From: Dolomedes plantarius | Taxonomy: Eukaryota; Arthropoda; Arachnida; Araneae; Dolomedidae | DNA: 64,000 bases | Direction: 5' to 3' | Assembly: GCA_907164885.2 (NCBI GenBank) | Contig: OU015493.1 | Span: forward strand, 66,238,126-66,302,125 | Shown here: one piece after another, positions 34,538 through 46,052 of the stretch | How the letters are laid out: each line of letters begins with the position of its first letter | How positions within the stretch are numbered: the first letter of the stretch is position 1 | The notes under the pieces: generated by a model | What the model was told of the DNA's origin: nothing | Databases searched by the model: none | What the model saw: only the letters and a program-made list of their open reading frames with translations | Made by a program: the position numbers and the translations under genes

Positions 34538-34624
34538 GGCAAATACAGGACCGTAATGAGACTGAGAGAAGCCGCTGACCAAAAGGAACTTGCCTGCTTC
34601 ACATTATACACCGAACTTGTGTGA
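34538..34624 (+). CDS. Gene 1 exon 4: C-terminal strand and stop
   Basis: The acceptor is TTTTTACCGTTGCAG, phase 0. It encodes GKYRTVMRLREAADQKELAC, with the last conserved cysteine, then FTLYTELV and TGA. It corresponds to the C-terminal strand of GM2 activator (NYRIES...LGCIKI). Confidence 0.93.
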   Translation, partial: GKYRTVMRLREAADQKELACFTLYTELV

Positions 34625-35083
34625 TTTCACGATGTACATAAATCTTTATTGTGTAATTTAAGAGATTTTGTGAGAGAGGAGAGACTGAAGAAGAAATGAC
34701 TGAACAAGGAGGACAAGAAAAAAAAATTCAGGTTCATTCGAGAAAACTGACAATTTTACGTTACTTCATTTGTGAATTTTACAAGATTACCATGTATTAT
34801 CGATATTTTCTTTTGAAAGATGCTCGTCGTTAGAAAAACTGAGAATGATTTTAAACCATTTTCCATTAGAAAAATCATCTGGGTGTTTTCTCTTGACAAA
34901 ATGCCTCTACTTATGCGTTTTTGTGTCTCTTTGAAAAAGAAAGGACTAACTGCTATCGATATTCCCCGACATGTATATAACAGATAAACGCAATACTTGT
35001 GCGCATCTTGTATTTGTCTTTTTCGAAACACACATTCTATTTTAGGTAACCACGCATTGACTTCACAAAAATGTGTTTTATTT

Positions 35084-35284
35084 TCTGAGCACTTCTATTC
35101 CGAGAAATTCCTTCATCATTCTTTCAATAATGCTTGAATCTTTTAGAACTCGAGGACACGGAAAGGCTTTAAGTAGCAACGACTCTGCGTGCCTTGCACA
35201 TTGTTCACCCAATACAGAGTAGTCTGACGTTGGACCGTTTGTCTTCCAGTCCTTATACAGTTCTATAATTCTCTCTTCATATAC
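35084..35284 (-). CDS. Unrecognised terminal exon or retrocopy, convergent with gene 1
   Basis: On the minus strand a possible acceptor (GGTCGCTATTTCTCAG) is followed by about 70 codons: TVVYEERIIELYKDWKTNG, then SDYSVLGEQCARHAES and IIERMMKEFLGIEVLRK before the stop. AATAAA overlaps the stop region and could be the polyadenylation signal. It ends 460 bases from gene 1, tail to tail. The upstream frame at 35290-35488 is hydrophobic, AT-rich and probably intronic. No protein family was recognised and no other exon was found with confidence. Confidence 0.45.
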
Positions 35285-35567
35285 GACAGTCTGAGAAATA
35301 GCGACCTTATTCATCATATTCAAAAGCCTAAGTTTTATTTTAAAGAGCAAAATCACGAATAAAATCCCCATGAAAATAGACTGTCTGTTATTTATAGATT
35401 CATTCAAAGGAAGCAAAGTGTAAGAAAGGGTTATTTGTAATAGTAATGAAAAATTAAAGTTCAGTAAAACCTCGTTTATCCGGACCAACTGGGACCATAG
35501 GCAATCCGGACAATTGAAAATCCAGATAATTCGGTAATATGGGTAATAAGCAAAACAAAATCCTTAA

Positions 35568-36122
35568 GGCTGCTATGTACTAAGAAAAAAAATCGTATTT
35601 CCCTTTTCCTCTTTTTGCAGACTCTTGTGGTGGGAGGAGTCCAGTTGACAGTTCGAGAATTCCATCCCCCTTAGGAATGACATTTTTAAGGAATTGTAAT
35701 GGCTCTCTCTCTCTAAAGGGGGGGTTAAACACTGCCCCCAAATTTTTTATTTAAAATATATTTTTGTCAACTATTTACAGGTACATAAATGCTGATAATC
35801 AAATAAAATTGGTATTGTCAGATAGCCTGAACTTTTCTGCAAAGCGCTACAGGATTCATTTTATAAATTTCGTCCACAGAAGGAATTTATGAGCGTTTAA
35901 AACACATTATACCAGATTTTTCTCCGAATAATTTAAATTTAAAAATATTAATTGCATTTTTTTAAAAAAATGAAAAATGTAGACAAATGTAAAATTTCTT
36001 TCTCTATGACGGAGTGTTATTTAAAAAAAATCTTTGAATCCAAGTCGGCAATCCGTGGACAAATTTTCTCCATAGGTTCACATTGAGGTGAGAGAATCCA
36101 ATGGTGTTAGTACATAGCAGCC
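35568..36122. mobile_element. TTAA-target MITE family M, copy 4, nested in Tigger copy 2
   Basis: The flanks are TTAA (35564-35567) and ATAA (36123-36126). Tigger copy 1 shows the uninterrupted target (ATCCTTAACTAAGCAG), which proves the TTAA duplication. The ends are GGCTGCTATGTACTAAG and GTTAGTACATAGCAGCC. The left third differs from other copies. Confidence 0.9.
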
Positions 36123-36239
36123 ATAACTAAGCAGAATTACCGTTTACTACGATAAAAAACTATGTTTTGTAACAAAATTACATAGTATTGTTTAGAAGAC
36201 ATTAAAAATATAAAAATAACTTCTTACATCATTTCTTAA

Positions 36240-36425
36240 CAAAGAATTGGTCCACTGTCTTCTGTTTCAAACACGCGAGGCGTTTAAATGAAGCACGGTC
36301 ACACAAACGGTTTATCATTATTAGTTCAGTTGGAGTGGTGTCGAGCTGACGCTCCAAGTACGCCATGATGTTCCGGCGCTATTTACAGCTGGTGAGTAAA
36401 TCCATGTCAACGCCCTGTGGCACTC
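36240..36425 (-). pseudogene. Tigger transposase C-terminal remnant
   Basis: On the minus strand a short frame reads MAYLERQLDTTPTELIMINR, then LCDRASFKRLACLKQKTVDQFF. This fits the C-terminal tail of pogo/Tigger (CENP-B-like) transposases: acidic linker, then a basic helix. The catalytic DDE region is absent. The assignment rests on position in the element and general character. Confidence 0.5.
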
Positions 36426-36679
36426 TAGTAAATCTTTCTTAAACTCAACAAAAAACATTTTATTGCCATAATTTATTGTACAGTCTATGCAGGAATTTAC
36501 ATTGAATCAAACGAAAAATGCGAATATTTGGCGTACTTAAAGTTACGTTCTTGCTATCATAGATAAAAATTATTATCTAATGTGAACATTAAATAAAAAA
36601 AAAGTCTACCAATCAGAACCGGATTATCCGTAGATCCGGATCAACGAGGGCCGTATAAACGAAGTTTTACTGTATCAGA

Positions 36680-37080
36680 ATTTATCCCCCATATAAATAT
36701 AGTAGTATTAGAAGTTATCTCAGGTATAAGGTTACTCGGTTATAAGGTAGTTGTCGTAGTCACAGATTGCTAGGATACAAAAAGTGCCGTTAGTATGTGT
36801 AAATGTCAATGATCGTTTTAATTTAGTGAATTATTCTTCCGAAGGCTTTTAAGGAAAGGAATGATTTAAATAAAGCGATTTTCACGATTTCCTTTTTGAA
36901 ATCTAGTATATATGACTATCTGTGAGAAAGTAGTCGAATTTACCGTCGATTATAAACTTTTGAACGCATCAAGAAGAAAACAACATTTCAAAATAGGGGT
37001 TTTTAGCCCTTAAAAAGTTCTAAATGAATTATTTGATCAAATTTACAGGCTGGATTTGAACATTAATCTGAAATTAGTTA
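36680..37080. other. No gene seen
   Basis: AT-rich spacer between Tigger copy 2 and Helitron H4. Confidence 0.4.
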
Positions 37081-37084
37081 AGGG

Positions 37085-37815
37085 CTAGCTGAATACCGCT
37101 GAATACCTGCTTCGCTACGGAGTACATTCAAATTAAATACAAAAGTCAAAGCCAAAAAAAAAAATCATATATTTATAAAAAATCGTAACGGATATTTTTA
37201 TAGACAAAATAATGTAGAAGAAAATATTCAAACGAAATACAACGGTCAATGTATGCAATTAATTTGCATGTTTAATATCTATAAAACATACTATTTTGAA
37301 TTAAATTCTTAAAAAACTTCCACCTCAATTAGTCTAGTAGTTAAATTTTATCTCTTACCGTATTTCAATATTTATTTGTCAATTTATTGCGTTGTTATGC
37401 ACGTGACGCAAAATTAATTTAAAGTATCACAAAAAGAAAAGAAACCACGTGATCAGCATTTAATAAATTGAATTTAAAAAATTAATTTTTAAAACTTCAC
37501 CAAAAATCAGAAAATAGAGGTAAAGATTCGAAAAAGAATTCATTTTAAAGGAACTTTTATGATCTTTCTTGTGGTATAAATTTTATAACCCCCAGATTAT
37601 TATTTGAAATGCAAACTTTAAAGAATGTTACGAAAACAGCTTAAAAATTTAATTTAAAAAAACTAAGAAGAATTTTTTAAAAATCTTTTTTAGTGTACCC
37701 CTACACTATAAGAAGAATCGCCATGCAAAATTTCAGCCCTTTAGGTCCAGCGGTTTGGTCTGTACGTTATCTGTCAGTCAGTCAGTCAATTACGGAACTG
37801 TTTTATATGTATAGA
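37085..37815 (-). mobile_element. Non-autonomous Helitron, copy H4
   Basis: On the minus strand it starts TCTATACATATAAAACAG and ends GGTATTCAGCTAG. It shares AGTTCCGTAATTGACTGACTG and GGGCTGAAATTTTGCATGG with H1-H3. No helicase coding was found. Confidence 0.85.
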
Positions 37816-38110
37816 TTAATCTCACAAACATTAAATGTGTTTGTACTGTCACGTGAACAAACAAATCCTTTTGCTGATATTGGAAGTTGTCTATTCTATG
37901 CATTCCAAAAACAAACCAAAAAAGCTATTTTATCGATCAAAAAGATACAATCACAATTTTGGAAAGACAAAGTTATACCATTTCTGAAGCGCTGAGTCTT
38001 CAATAGTTTTTGATAAAGCCTCTTTCATCGGTCTATCATCATGTTCCATACAATTCACAGAGTTGCTATATAGATCGAACCATTATGGTGAAATATTGGG
38101 GCAAAGTATG

Positions 38111-38624
38111 CAGGGTTATCAGGAAAGAATCATCCGATTTCAAAATTTAATATTTTCCATAATTACAAACAGAAAATAATAATTAATATGTCATTGTAAA
38201 GGAAAAAGGTTAAAATTTTAGTTTGTAACATTATTTTTTCATTGTTGAAAAATTTCCTTTTTCAACAAGATGGTTCACCGCCCCATTGGCATTTGAAGGT
38301 TCGTCGACTGGCATTTGGTGTTCATCCTTTGGGGATATGTCCAAGATTTTGTGTTCATACCACCTTTGCCTACAAGTTTGTCCCAACTTAAACAACGCAT
38401 TTGTGATGCTTTACAAACAGTTAATGGTGAAACATTACAACGTGTTTGGCAAGGAATGGCATATCGCAATGATATTATACGGGGGACGAAAGGAAGTCAT
38501 ATCGAACACCTGTGAAAAAAAATAACATTTTCCCTTTACAATGACATATTAATTATAATTTTCTGTTTGTAATTATGGAAAATATTGAATTTTGTAATCG
38601 GAGGAATCTTTCCTGATAACCCTG
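38111..38624 (+). mobile_element. Deleted mariner-type transposon with transposase tail
   Basis: The ends CAGGGTTATCAGGAAAGAAT and CTTTCCTGATAACCCTG are inverted. About 70 further bases inside each end (AATATTTTCCATAATTACAA and inverse) also pair. The interior encodes FQQDGSPPHWHLKVRR at about 38262, then jumps by deletion and frame shift to LWGYVQDFVFIPPLPTSLS and RGTKGSHIEHL (stop at 38513). This is the C-terminal half of the same transposase group as the MITE at 3190. Confidence 0.85.
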
Positions 38625-38629
38625 TTATT

Positions 38630-41270
38630 TAGTTGTAATTTGGCTATGCAGCACATGAAGCATCGCAAATTTTATTGCCTTTTTCCAATACGAAATTTAA
38701 TTACTTAAATTTAATCGCTTTTTTTCTTCTCGATAACTAATTCAATGAATTTTTTGTAGAACTCATTAGACTTGTTAATTTATGAGGATGTTTGAGGTTA
38801 TCAAATTCTGCTCCTGCCGTTTGTGTATGTTCATATGGAGATTCGAAGTGCCTCTAAGAAATTAGACACGACTCCATCATAAGGCTTTTCGCATTTCTAA
38901 ATAACCCTCATTTCAGCATTGCAGGATTTCATAACATGGAGAGATCCGTAAAAGAGAAATGGTCAGAGCAACCACAATCCACACAGACAACACATTGCTG
39001 CCACTCGCGGAAATACAAATACTGGGAGGAGCCTACCACATTCTCTTTTTCATTTAGGAAATTTAAAGATATTTAACGCATCCTCTTCCCACATTTTCTG
39101 TTGTGATGCCCTTCCGATGTTTAAATGATCTGCAAAACTCTCCTTTTCCAAAATTTATGTTTTCCTAGCAACATCTATGATTTTGAGACTTCATGTTTTG
39201 TTCGTAAAACGAAACACAAAGTCTCAATTCCCATCTTGTCTTCCGATCTTAGGATGACTGACGCATCATGCAGTTTAAATAGCATGGAACCCTTTTGGTC
39301 GAAACGTGATAAAATGCGTTTTCAGATACTCTCGTCGTAGCCGAAGACAATGAGTTAAGTGAAAGAAAAAAAAATTGTTTGTTTATTTCCTTGATGCTGT
39401 AACGCTCGTGTTTTGATAAGGTTTTCTTTGTGAAAGAAAAAATCAAAGACCCGTATTTAGCCCAACTTCCAGGCAAGGAATAGCTAACAATAGACCGTTA
39501 GTAAAATGGGTTGAGAAGTGTGTTTAGAAAGCATAACATTTAAAATAAAATGGAAGGTAAGAGTTAATACTTAGCATTTTTAAACTGAAAATGGATTTTT
39601 TATATTTTTGAAAGCCTTACTTTTAGAGTACCTAGTGTAGTGTGTGACAAAAATTTCCATTGTCACACGAAATTAACGATTTAAAATATAGAATTTTACA
39701 AATATAAACAGGGAAACCTAAACGGCATCTCTAAAACTCGCCCGTATCAAGGGAACCTAATCTCTCTCATCTTGACCGTCAGGAGAAAATTAAATTATTC
39801 TTCCAATGCCTATGTAAGAGTCCAAAAATTTAATGGTTTCATACCCGGACTTTGAAGGGAAGGGGGGACTAGAATGCTTTAAATGACGGCCGAGGCTCTT
39901 ATATTTTGTGAAACTGAATACGGGATAACTAATGTCGTTGAATAGATTTGTATTAATTGAACTACCCTTCCCCCTCCAAAAAAAAGTTTCTTGTCATTGC
40001 ACATATACTTAAATTTTACTTCGAAAATCCCTTTTGGCTTTTCCCATTTCTCCGTAAAATTTCCGTCACCAGAAAAAATTAGAAAAACTAATTTGTCAGA
40101 ATTTTATTTTCAGCGTACTAGAAAGTAAAAAACGACTATAACCCTAAAAAATTATTATAGTTAAAAAAAGGTGGCTTGAAAGCTATTTTCTTTAAATTTA
40201 TGTATTAAATTTATGTAAATCAGATTTATGTATTCAATGCATTACTTCAAAGAGATAGAATTCTCAAAGCAGCCGTACACGATAAACTGGTGGTTATCGG
40301 TATAAGGTTTTGCAGTGCGCGTCTGGACATAAGACTCGTGTCTCCTAATTCTACCTAGATGCTCCCTGGACTTCATTCAGTCTGGATCGAGGGTTTTCAT
40401 ATTAAAGGAACGTCTTCGCCCACTCTCAGACAAGATACCGAACACTCTTTCCAAATGGTCAATGGGACCCCTGGTCCTAGGGGAATAGTGATAATTAAGT
40501 CCATGTCGTCAAATTTTACCCGAGAAGTTTTGCAAACGCGTCGCTAAAGTCAAACAGCAGCCTTGGTGCGCTCAGTCAAATTCCGTACCCAGTCACACTG
40601 TGCAGACAGTGTACCATCCTTTCAAATCCGAAAAAGTCAGAAATTTTACTTGAAATTCTGTGAAGCTACAGCGACTTAAAAGTTTTTTAAACGCTGAATA
40701 ACATTTAAGATGGACATGATATATTTAGGTTATCTAAAATCAACGTTAAATAATATCAAATGTTTGAACCGAACCGCGTATACGGTAAACATTCTGAACT
40801 TAAAAAATGTATAACCAATTTGTTGCAATAAGACCTATATGCTGTTTCAGAATAATGTTTGAACGTAAGGGGTGGCCATTTTGCCATCCTAATAGCTATT
40901 TTATGATTCATTATGAGCCTCAGATCTGAAACCTAACCTGTCGGTTGCGCATAAGCACTTCAAATTTTATTCTTTGATGTCACACGCACCTACTGGTAAG
41001 ATAGGAGGTTACAAAAAGATTGTAAGGAGTTTTTATCAGAAGTGAGCAAATCCGTAGCTTTAAAGTTGAGAGATTGTTTTCGAGGCGGGAAAAATTTTTT
41101 TGTATTTGTCTCTGTAGGGACTCCTGAAGTAATGTTTCAGCAGCATGTGCGTCAATTTCTGAGAGAGCTTGTCCTAACGTTGATGACACGCATTTAAAAG
41201 AATTTCAAGTTGTAATAAAAGGCTTTAGTGATTTTAATTTTTAGATAATTCCAGTTTGTATTTAGCTATA
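38630..41270. other. No confident gene
   Basis: AT-rich sequence between gene 1 and gene 2. Open frames at 39125-39340, 40359-40547 and (minus) 40980-41189 have no recognised motif and no convincing splice context. A short exon-like block at 38938-39050 follows TTGCAG but lacks support. Confidence 0.35.
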
Positions 41271-41275
41271 ATTCA

Positions 41276-41462
41276 ATACTGTGCTGTCCACATATCATCA
41301 ACATAATGCAAAATTATAGATCGAGCCAATACTTTTAATTCAGTTTCATTGTCATAATTTTTGCTTCTAGGGACAATAAAAAAGAATTTATTGTCAATGG
41401 CGCTTGGGGAACAGGTGCCACGCGTACTAATTAAGGGTGATGTTATGAAATCCTTATGAAAG
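41276..41462 (-). CDS. Unrecognised coding-like segment
   Basis: On the minus strand, after a possible acceptor (GTCGCTGCAG), about 60 codons read NFHKDFITSPLISTRGTCSP, then FFIVPRSKNYDNETELKVL and HYVDDMWTAQY before a stop. It may be an exon or a decayed element; nothing identifies the family. It lies upstream of gene 2 on the opposite strand. Confidence 0.25.
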
Positions 41463-42078
41463 TTTCTGCAGCGACAAGTCAAATATCGAAATACTTCTCC
41501 ATCTTCTACTTACTTTGCTCCCACTACAGCTATCTACCAAAATCGCTTGGTGTGTATACTTGTAAGCCGCATAGCAATGTCGTTGTTCTATATTATCAAG
41601 ACAGGCAAACCCTCAATCACACGCCTAGATAGCTTCCACTGTCCCTACCTGCCAAAGCTGCGTGTCCTTAACACTACCATGCATCATCGAATAGCCGCTG
41701 ATCTGTATAATCTCCGAGCCACTGCACCTATTTCCTTTCATCTCTAATCTATACATCTTTTTCTCCCGATTCTTCCAGCCAGACACTCTTATCATTATTT
41801 TGTGTACCACCTGCAGAAATGTACATTATCAGCTTTCCGTATTATGTATGCTTATGTAATTTTATAAACTCTCAGTTTTGAGTGGTGATTTATAACAACT
41901 TTCTAGAAATGCACAGAATTTCTCGAAACGTTATCGATGTAAAGAGACAGATGCTGGATGTCACACCTTCCCCGCGTTTCTGTGATACAAACCTTATAGC
42001 CTACGAGAATGATAACCTCCTACAACACATGTTCTCTTCCCCGCGCAAAACATCTCGAACAACACTATTTACGCGTTT

Positions 42079-42084
42079 TTCAGT
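42079..42084 (+). promoter_or_regulatory. Candidate initiator of gene 2
   Basis: TTTTTCAGTTACTGC contains TCAGTT, the arthropod initiator consensus. It lies 32 bases upstream of the start codon. No convincing TATA box lies about 30 bases before it, so support is weak. Confidence 0.25.
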
Positions 42085-42115
42085 TACTGCACTTCACCTG
42101 CGAATGCAAGCAACC

Positions 42116-42203
42116 ATGTTAGCCCGAGGATCCCTCGTTTCTTTCCTGCTGTTGTGCGCTGTGGCAACGGCAAGCGCAAAGTACTTCAGGTTCGAAGACT
42201 GTA
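42116..42203 (+). CDS. Gene 2 exon 1: signal peptide
   Basis: It encodes MLARGSLVSFLLLCAVATAS, a classic signal peptide with a small-residue cleavage site (ATASA), then KYFRFEDC with the first conserved cysteine. The donor is TGTA|GTAAGT, phase 1. The frame is also open upstream to about 41880, but that part has no signal-peptide logic. Confidence 0.85.
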
Positions 42204-42596
42204 GTAAGTTGTTTGTAGTCTTCCGTATAAGGGAAATAGTGTTTCTAATGAAAGGAGAGGATGTAGCTGCACGAATTTTTAAGTCTTTTAGGTGCGTATT
42301 AAATGCAGTTGAGTTGAGCTTAGGCAAAGTTTCCCCCTTAAAATACGGATATTTCTTAAAACCAATAATGGTATATAACCAATGATGGTATAAACCAGTA
42401 ATGGTATAAACCAATAACGGTATAGGAATTTCATTCATTAACATAAATTCCTTGAGAGGAAAAATTAATCGGTTTAAAAAAGTGTTTAACAGTTAGTACC
42501 TAAATTCATATAACTGAAATGGACAAGTTAATAGGATCGTATTTTGTAACTATTAATGAACTCATAAAGCGATAGGGAAAATGAAAGGGTTTAACT

Positions 42597-43054
42597 CAGT
42601 GATTCCGATCCGGTGTGCCGTAGCACTTTAGGGTACCGCAAAATCGGCCAGGGGTCGTGCGAGATTTTTTGGAGTATATGCAAAAAAATATAAGTAGGGC
42701 ACACATGACATAAATATTATGTTGATATTAAACATTTGTTGATATTAAACGTTTGCTTTAAGAATCAGTCGCAAGCAAAACTATTCTGGGGATGTCCATT
42801 GTAGTTCTATAGTGTTAATACTATGCTGAATCCCATGGCTATTTCTTAAAATCGGTGTTTGTTACTCATACTTTTCATTAAATTAATAAAATCAGTAAAG
42901 GAGTAAGTATTTATTTGAACTTAAATTTTACGTGTTCTTGATATAAATTTAGCTTCGATTTAATATTAAAAAAATCTAAGGGTTCTAGTTTCTACTCAAA
43001 TTTCTAATAACATTTTCAAGAGTGCCTCAGACGTAAAAAGGTTGGGAATCCTTG
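42597..43054 (-). mobile_element. hAT-type repeat family X, copy D, gene 2 intron 1
   Basis: It runs from CAGTGATTCCGATCCGG to GGTTGGGAATCCTTG. The flanks GTTTAACT (42589-42596) and GTTTAACA (43055-43062) match at 7 of 8 positions. It is the only uninterrupted copy in the window and shows the empty sites for the inserts in copies A, B and C. Confidence 0.82.
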
Positions 43055-43064
43055 GTTTAACAGG

Positions 43065-44680
43065 AATTACATAAGAGAACGCCATTGAAATACTCAGATC
43101 TCTTGAAGAGTGTTTCTGACTTAGACTTTCAATAACTAAATTAATGGCTAAATTTTTCTTTTATTTTTGAAATCAATCCCATGTAGCCATTTATGCAATA
43201 ATTTTATCGTAACTACTTAGATAAATAGGTCTTGTGGCAAAATGTATACCTATAACTCTAAAATTCTTGAGCCTTTCAGTAATTCAACGCATCAAAAGCG
43301 GTGCACAGTTGGACCATATTTGCTAAAATACCTCTGGGATGAGTCGTAACAGAATGAATTGAATTTCATTAAGATCGGTCCAAGGGATACCGAATGACTG
43401 GTCATTTTAGTTATATTTAATGATGCATATATTATTCAGTTTAGGGATCTCCAAAACATGTTAAGTTTCATGTCTGTTCTCCTTTGACTGAAGTTGTTTT
43501 AGCAAGTCAGAGCTAACAGAGTAATGTGGCTCCAGGAGGCTCAACGCCAAGGAAAGAGAAATCAAACTGTCCGAGTTCTTTGAAAGATAGCAAATTAACC
43601 AAAAACTTTCTCATCAAAGACATTCAGTCTTGAGCTTGGTAATTTTTTTCTCATATAATGATGAGGAATGATCAGTTACGGATATTGAGCTATATACGAC
43701 GCGAATGGATTTGATTGTTTGAATAGATTATCGTTAGATGAACCTTTTTTTTTTGAAGCAATATTAAAACTAACTTGAATTCTTTTTAATTCCCGAATAT
43801 TAGATAGTCCCAAAGAGAAAAATATGACCTAAAGCAATTCTGAAACCGTGACTTTGAGGCAACTCAATACAGCAAAAAAGGTGCACAATAATACTGTAAC
43901 AAATCGTTAAAAATATGGTACCCTAACATGGGTGAAAACAAAAAAAAAGTTTCTACAAAATAAGGTTACGTGTTACCATGTGAGAGATATTTTAAAAGAG
44001 TTTCCTATTTTATTCATTATTAGGTTTCTAACGAAAAATGTCGGGTAACTTTACTCTCTGCCATTTGTCGGTTGGAAGAGATACCTTCCATTTACTGCCA
44101 AACTATTTTACTTTCAGTAAAATGACTGTAGCTTGATAATTTAGCTCTCAGCTGAGAAAAAAAAATTAACTGTGCAGGCTTTGCGTGATTTTAAGAAATG
44201 ATATTATCGAATATTTTTCAAATGAGGCAAATAAACCCTAAATGTCGTCATCGGAAACAAGTCTTTGTTGAGCACAGACAATAATTTACTTCTCAAAATA
44301 ACCAATAATAATCTTTCATGATTTGTTTAAATCAGAAATATCGCTAATGGATTGAAATGTTTCTTTAAATTATGTAGCAGTAAGCCTTCCTTTCGAGGCT
44401 ATATATGAAGGAGCTTGAATTTTTTACCTCCTAATTATTAGTTGGTGAACCCCTTGGTGATAGGGAGGGTTCATTTAATCTTAAGGGGGATCATTAAAAT
44501 AACACAACAAAGAACTTTTTTGTGATCCCAATTAAGGCTAGCAATGTTTGATGTAATTAGGGATACCTGGAAGGTCTTTTTAGAAGATACTCTCAGAGCA
44601 ATGAAATTCGACCAAAATTCCTTTCAATGTTCACAAAATAGATTTTTAGCGAGATCATTTCATCACTTCTATTTCCAATG
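43065..44680. other. Gene 2 intron 1 sequence, no gene seen
   Basis: AT-rich intron with no recognised element or coding segment. Confidence 0.4.
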
Positions 44681-44870
44681 TCGTTTGTCCGAATGGCTAA
44701 GGCACTTGCTTTCGGAAACAGAGTCTGCGAGTTCAAATCCCTTTTTAGGCATAGGTGTTTGTAGTCATTCGGGAATGTCTTTAAACCATGCATAGGTTTC
44801 GGTCAATTAAGGCATCGTGTTGCAGAAAAATGACAGTAACACTCCTTAACCAAACCCTCCGCCACAAATG
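44681..44870 (+). repeat. tRNA-derived SINE (family B), copy 1
   Basis: The head resembles a tRNA gene: GTCCGAATGGCTAAGG (A box) and GCGAGTTCAAATCCC (B box) 35-40 bases apart. The tail (GGTTTCGGTCAATTAAGGCA) is shared in part with the copies near 45.2 and 46.5 kb. The body lacks a full cloverleaf end, so it is a SINE rather than a tRNA gene. Confidence 0.65.
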
Positions 44871-45162
44871 ACGGATGTATTCGGTAACTCGACAACTTAT
44901 CGGTCAAGTTAATCTTCCGGGAATGTTTCTCGGCACGATTCCAAAGTAAACTTGATGTGATAATGACGGAGAACAAAAGTATTAGTATGATTATAGTCAA
45001 AACGAACAATGCCAACAATATACCGAATTTGTTGCTCAAGAAGTTTTTTGCTAAAACGGTTAGGATATAATAATGCTGAAGTTTTGAGTCTGAAAGCGAA
45101 AGTTCCCACAATCCATGTTTTAGAGATTAAAGGAGGATCTAAAATATGAGCCCTATCCCGTC

Positions 45163-45335
45163 AGAGGACTGCCGAGTGGCTAGTATGCTAATCCTAGGAA
45201 CCAAGGTCCACGAGTGCGGAACTTATGTAAGATATGGATATTTGTAGCCATTTCGAATTGCTCTTTAGCTGTAGGTTCCCGTCAATTTAGTTGCAAAAAG
45301 TATGACCGTAGCACTCCAAACGATCGAACTTACAT
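45163..45335 (+). repeat. tRNA-derived SINE (family B), copy 2
   Basis: GACTGCCGAGTGGCTAGTA resembles the A-box region. The tail TAGGTTCCCGTCAATTTAGT and GACCGTAGCACTCCAAACG matches the copies at 46.6 and 33.1-33.3 kb. The B box has decayed. Confidence 0.55.
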
Positions 45336-45664
45336 GGTAATTCTCGTATTGTCTTCTGAGATTCACTTGGAATGCGTTTTTGTTTGATGAAGAATTGAAA
45401 ACAACTAAATCTAATACAAGCTTGCTTTATTATGGATTACGTTAGGTTTTAATGAGCAGTACACGAAAAGGAGTTTTAGGAATAGTATGGTTATTTCGAT
45501 ACATGTTCATTTTTATTTGCCCGAGTTTCGCATCGTTGAAACAAATGTGAGTCCTTGGATTTCCTGCAGCAGCTTTTTTAAAACTGCTTATCCGTGATAT
45601 ACTTGGTTGGGTGAGAACGCTGGTCATCTTTTTGCTGCACACGGGATAGTTTTACAAGGACTTA

Positions 45665-45790
45665 CAGTTTCAAGGAGATTCCGAGTGGCTAAAAACTTGC
45701 GTTCAAGAGAGGAAGTCGAATCCACAAACTATATGGGGCTGAATGATAGCGCTCTATCCCGTTAGTAATGCATTTCAGCAACATACTAGT
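45665..45790 (+). repeat. tRNA-derived SINE (family B), copy 3, decayed
   Basis: GATTCCGAGTGGCTAAAAAC and AGTCGAATCCAC resemble A and B boxes at the expected spacing. The tail is short and ends before the exon 2 acceptor of gene 2. Confidence 0.4.
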
Positions 45791-45838
45791 AACAGCCTTC
45801 AATCACATTTCGTGTATCCTCTTTTCTCTGTCCTCTAG

Positions 45839-46052
45839 GTCCAAATGACGCCATCGCTGAGGTGCCCAAGTTCAACCTATCGCCGGACCCAGTGGATCTG
45901 AGACGGAACATGACCGTCGACATGATGGTGAAGATACTGCAGGACGTACCACCCGAGGCCGTGCTGAGGACCCGCTACTACAAGATAAAGTCAATTTTCG
46001 GCGTCAACATTGACGTCCCCATACCGTGCCTGCTTGGAAAGTTTGGCTCTTG
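45839..46052 (+). CDS. Gene 2 exon 2: N-terminal half of the ML/GM2A domain
   Basis: The acceptor is CTGTCCTCTAG. It encodes PNDAIAEVPKFNLSPDPVD, then LRRNMTVDMMVKIL with the sequon, YYKIKSIFGVNI and VPIPCLLGKFGS, matching gene 1 exon 2 throughout. It is GC-rich relative to the introns. Confidence 0.93.

Larger units (their letters stand above)
23414..34624 (+). other. Gene 1: GM2-activator-like secreted lipid-binding protein, four exons (gene span)
   Basis: The exons are 23414-23495, 29097-29313, 32667-32835 and 34538-34624 (555 coding bases, 184 residues). All introns are GT-AG, with phases 1, 2 and 0. The product has a signal peptide followed by one ML/GM2-activator-type domain, near the usual length of GM2 activator (about 190). 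The mature part has eight cysteines in the GM2-activator order: DC, IPC, GSC, FC, QAC, AC, EC and LAC. NIS just after the SPDPV motif occupies the position of the conserved glycosylation site. Members of this family bind glycolipids in a hydrophobic cup and act in lysosomes or extracellularly; the ligand of this paralog is unknown. Introns 1-3 hold MITEs, SINE fragments and unrelated coding-like segments. Gene 2 lies 7.5 kb downstream. Confidence 0.9.
35462..36672. mobile_element. Tigger/pogo-type transposon, copy 2 (interrupted)
   Basis: CAGTAAAACCTCGTTTATCC and the inverse end (GTTTTACTG before TA at 36673) bound it. It matches copy 1 (17582-18039) but has a TTAA-target MITE at 35568-36122 and about 170 extra bases at 36245-36425 with a coding remnant. 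Confidence 0.88.

Noticed and set aside
44681..44760. A functional tRNA gene
   Set aside because: A- and B-box-like sequences are present, but no acceptor stem closes and the 3' part continues into a SINE tail shared with other copies.
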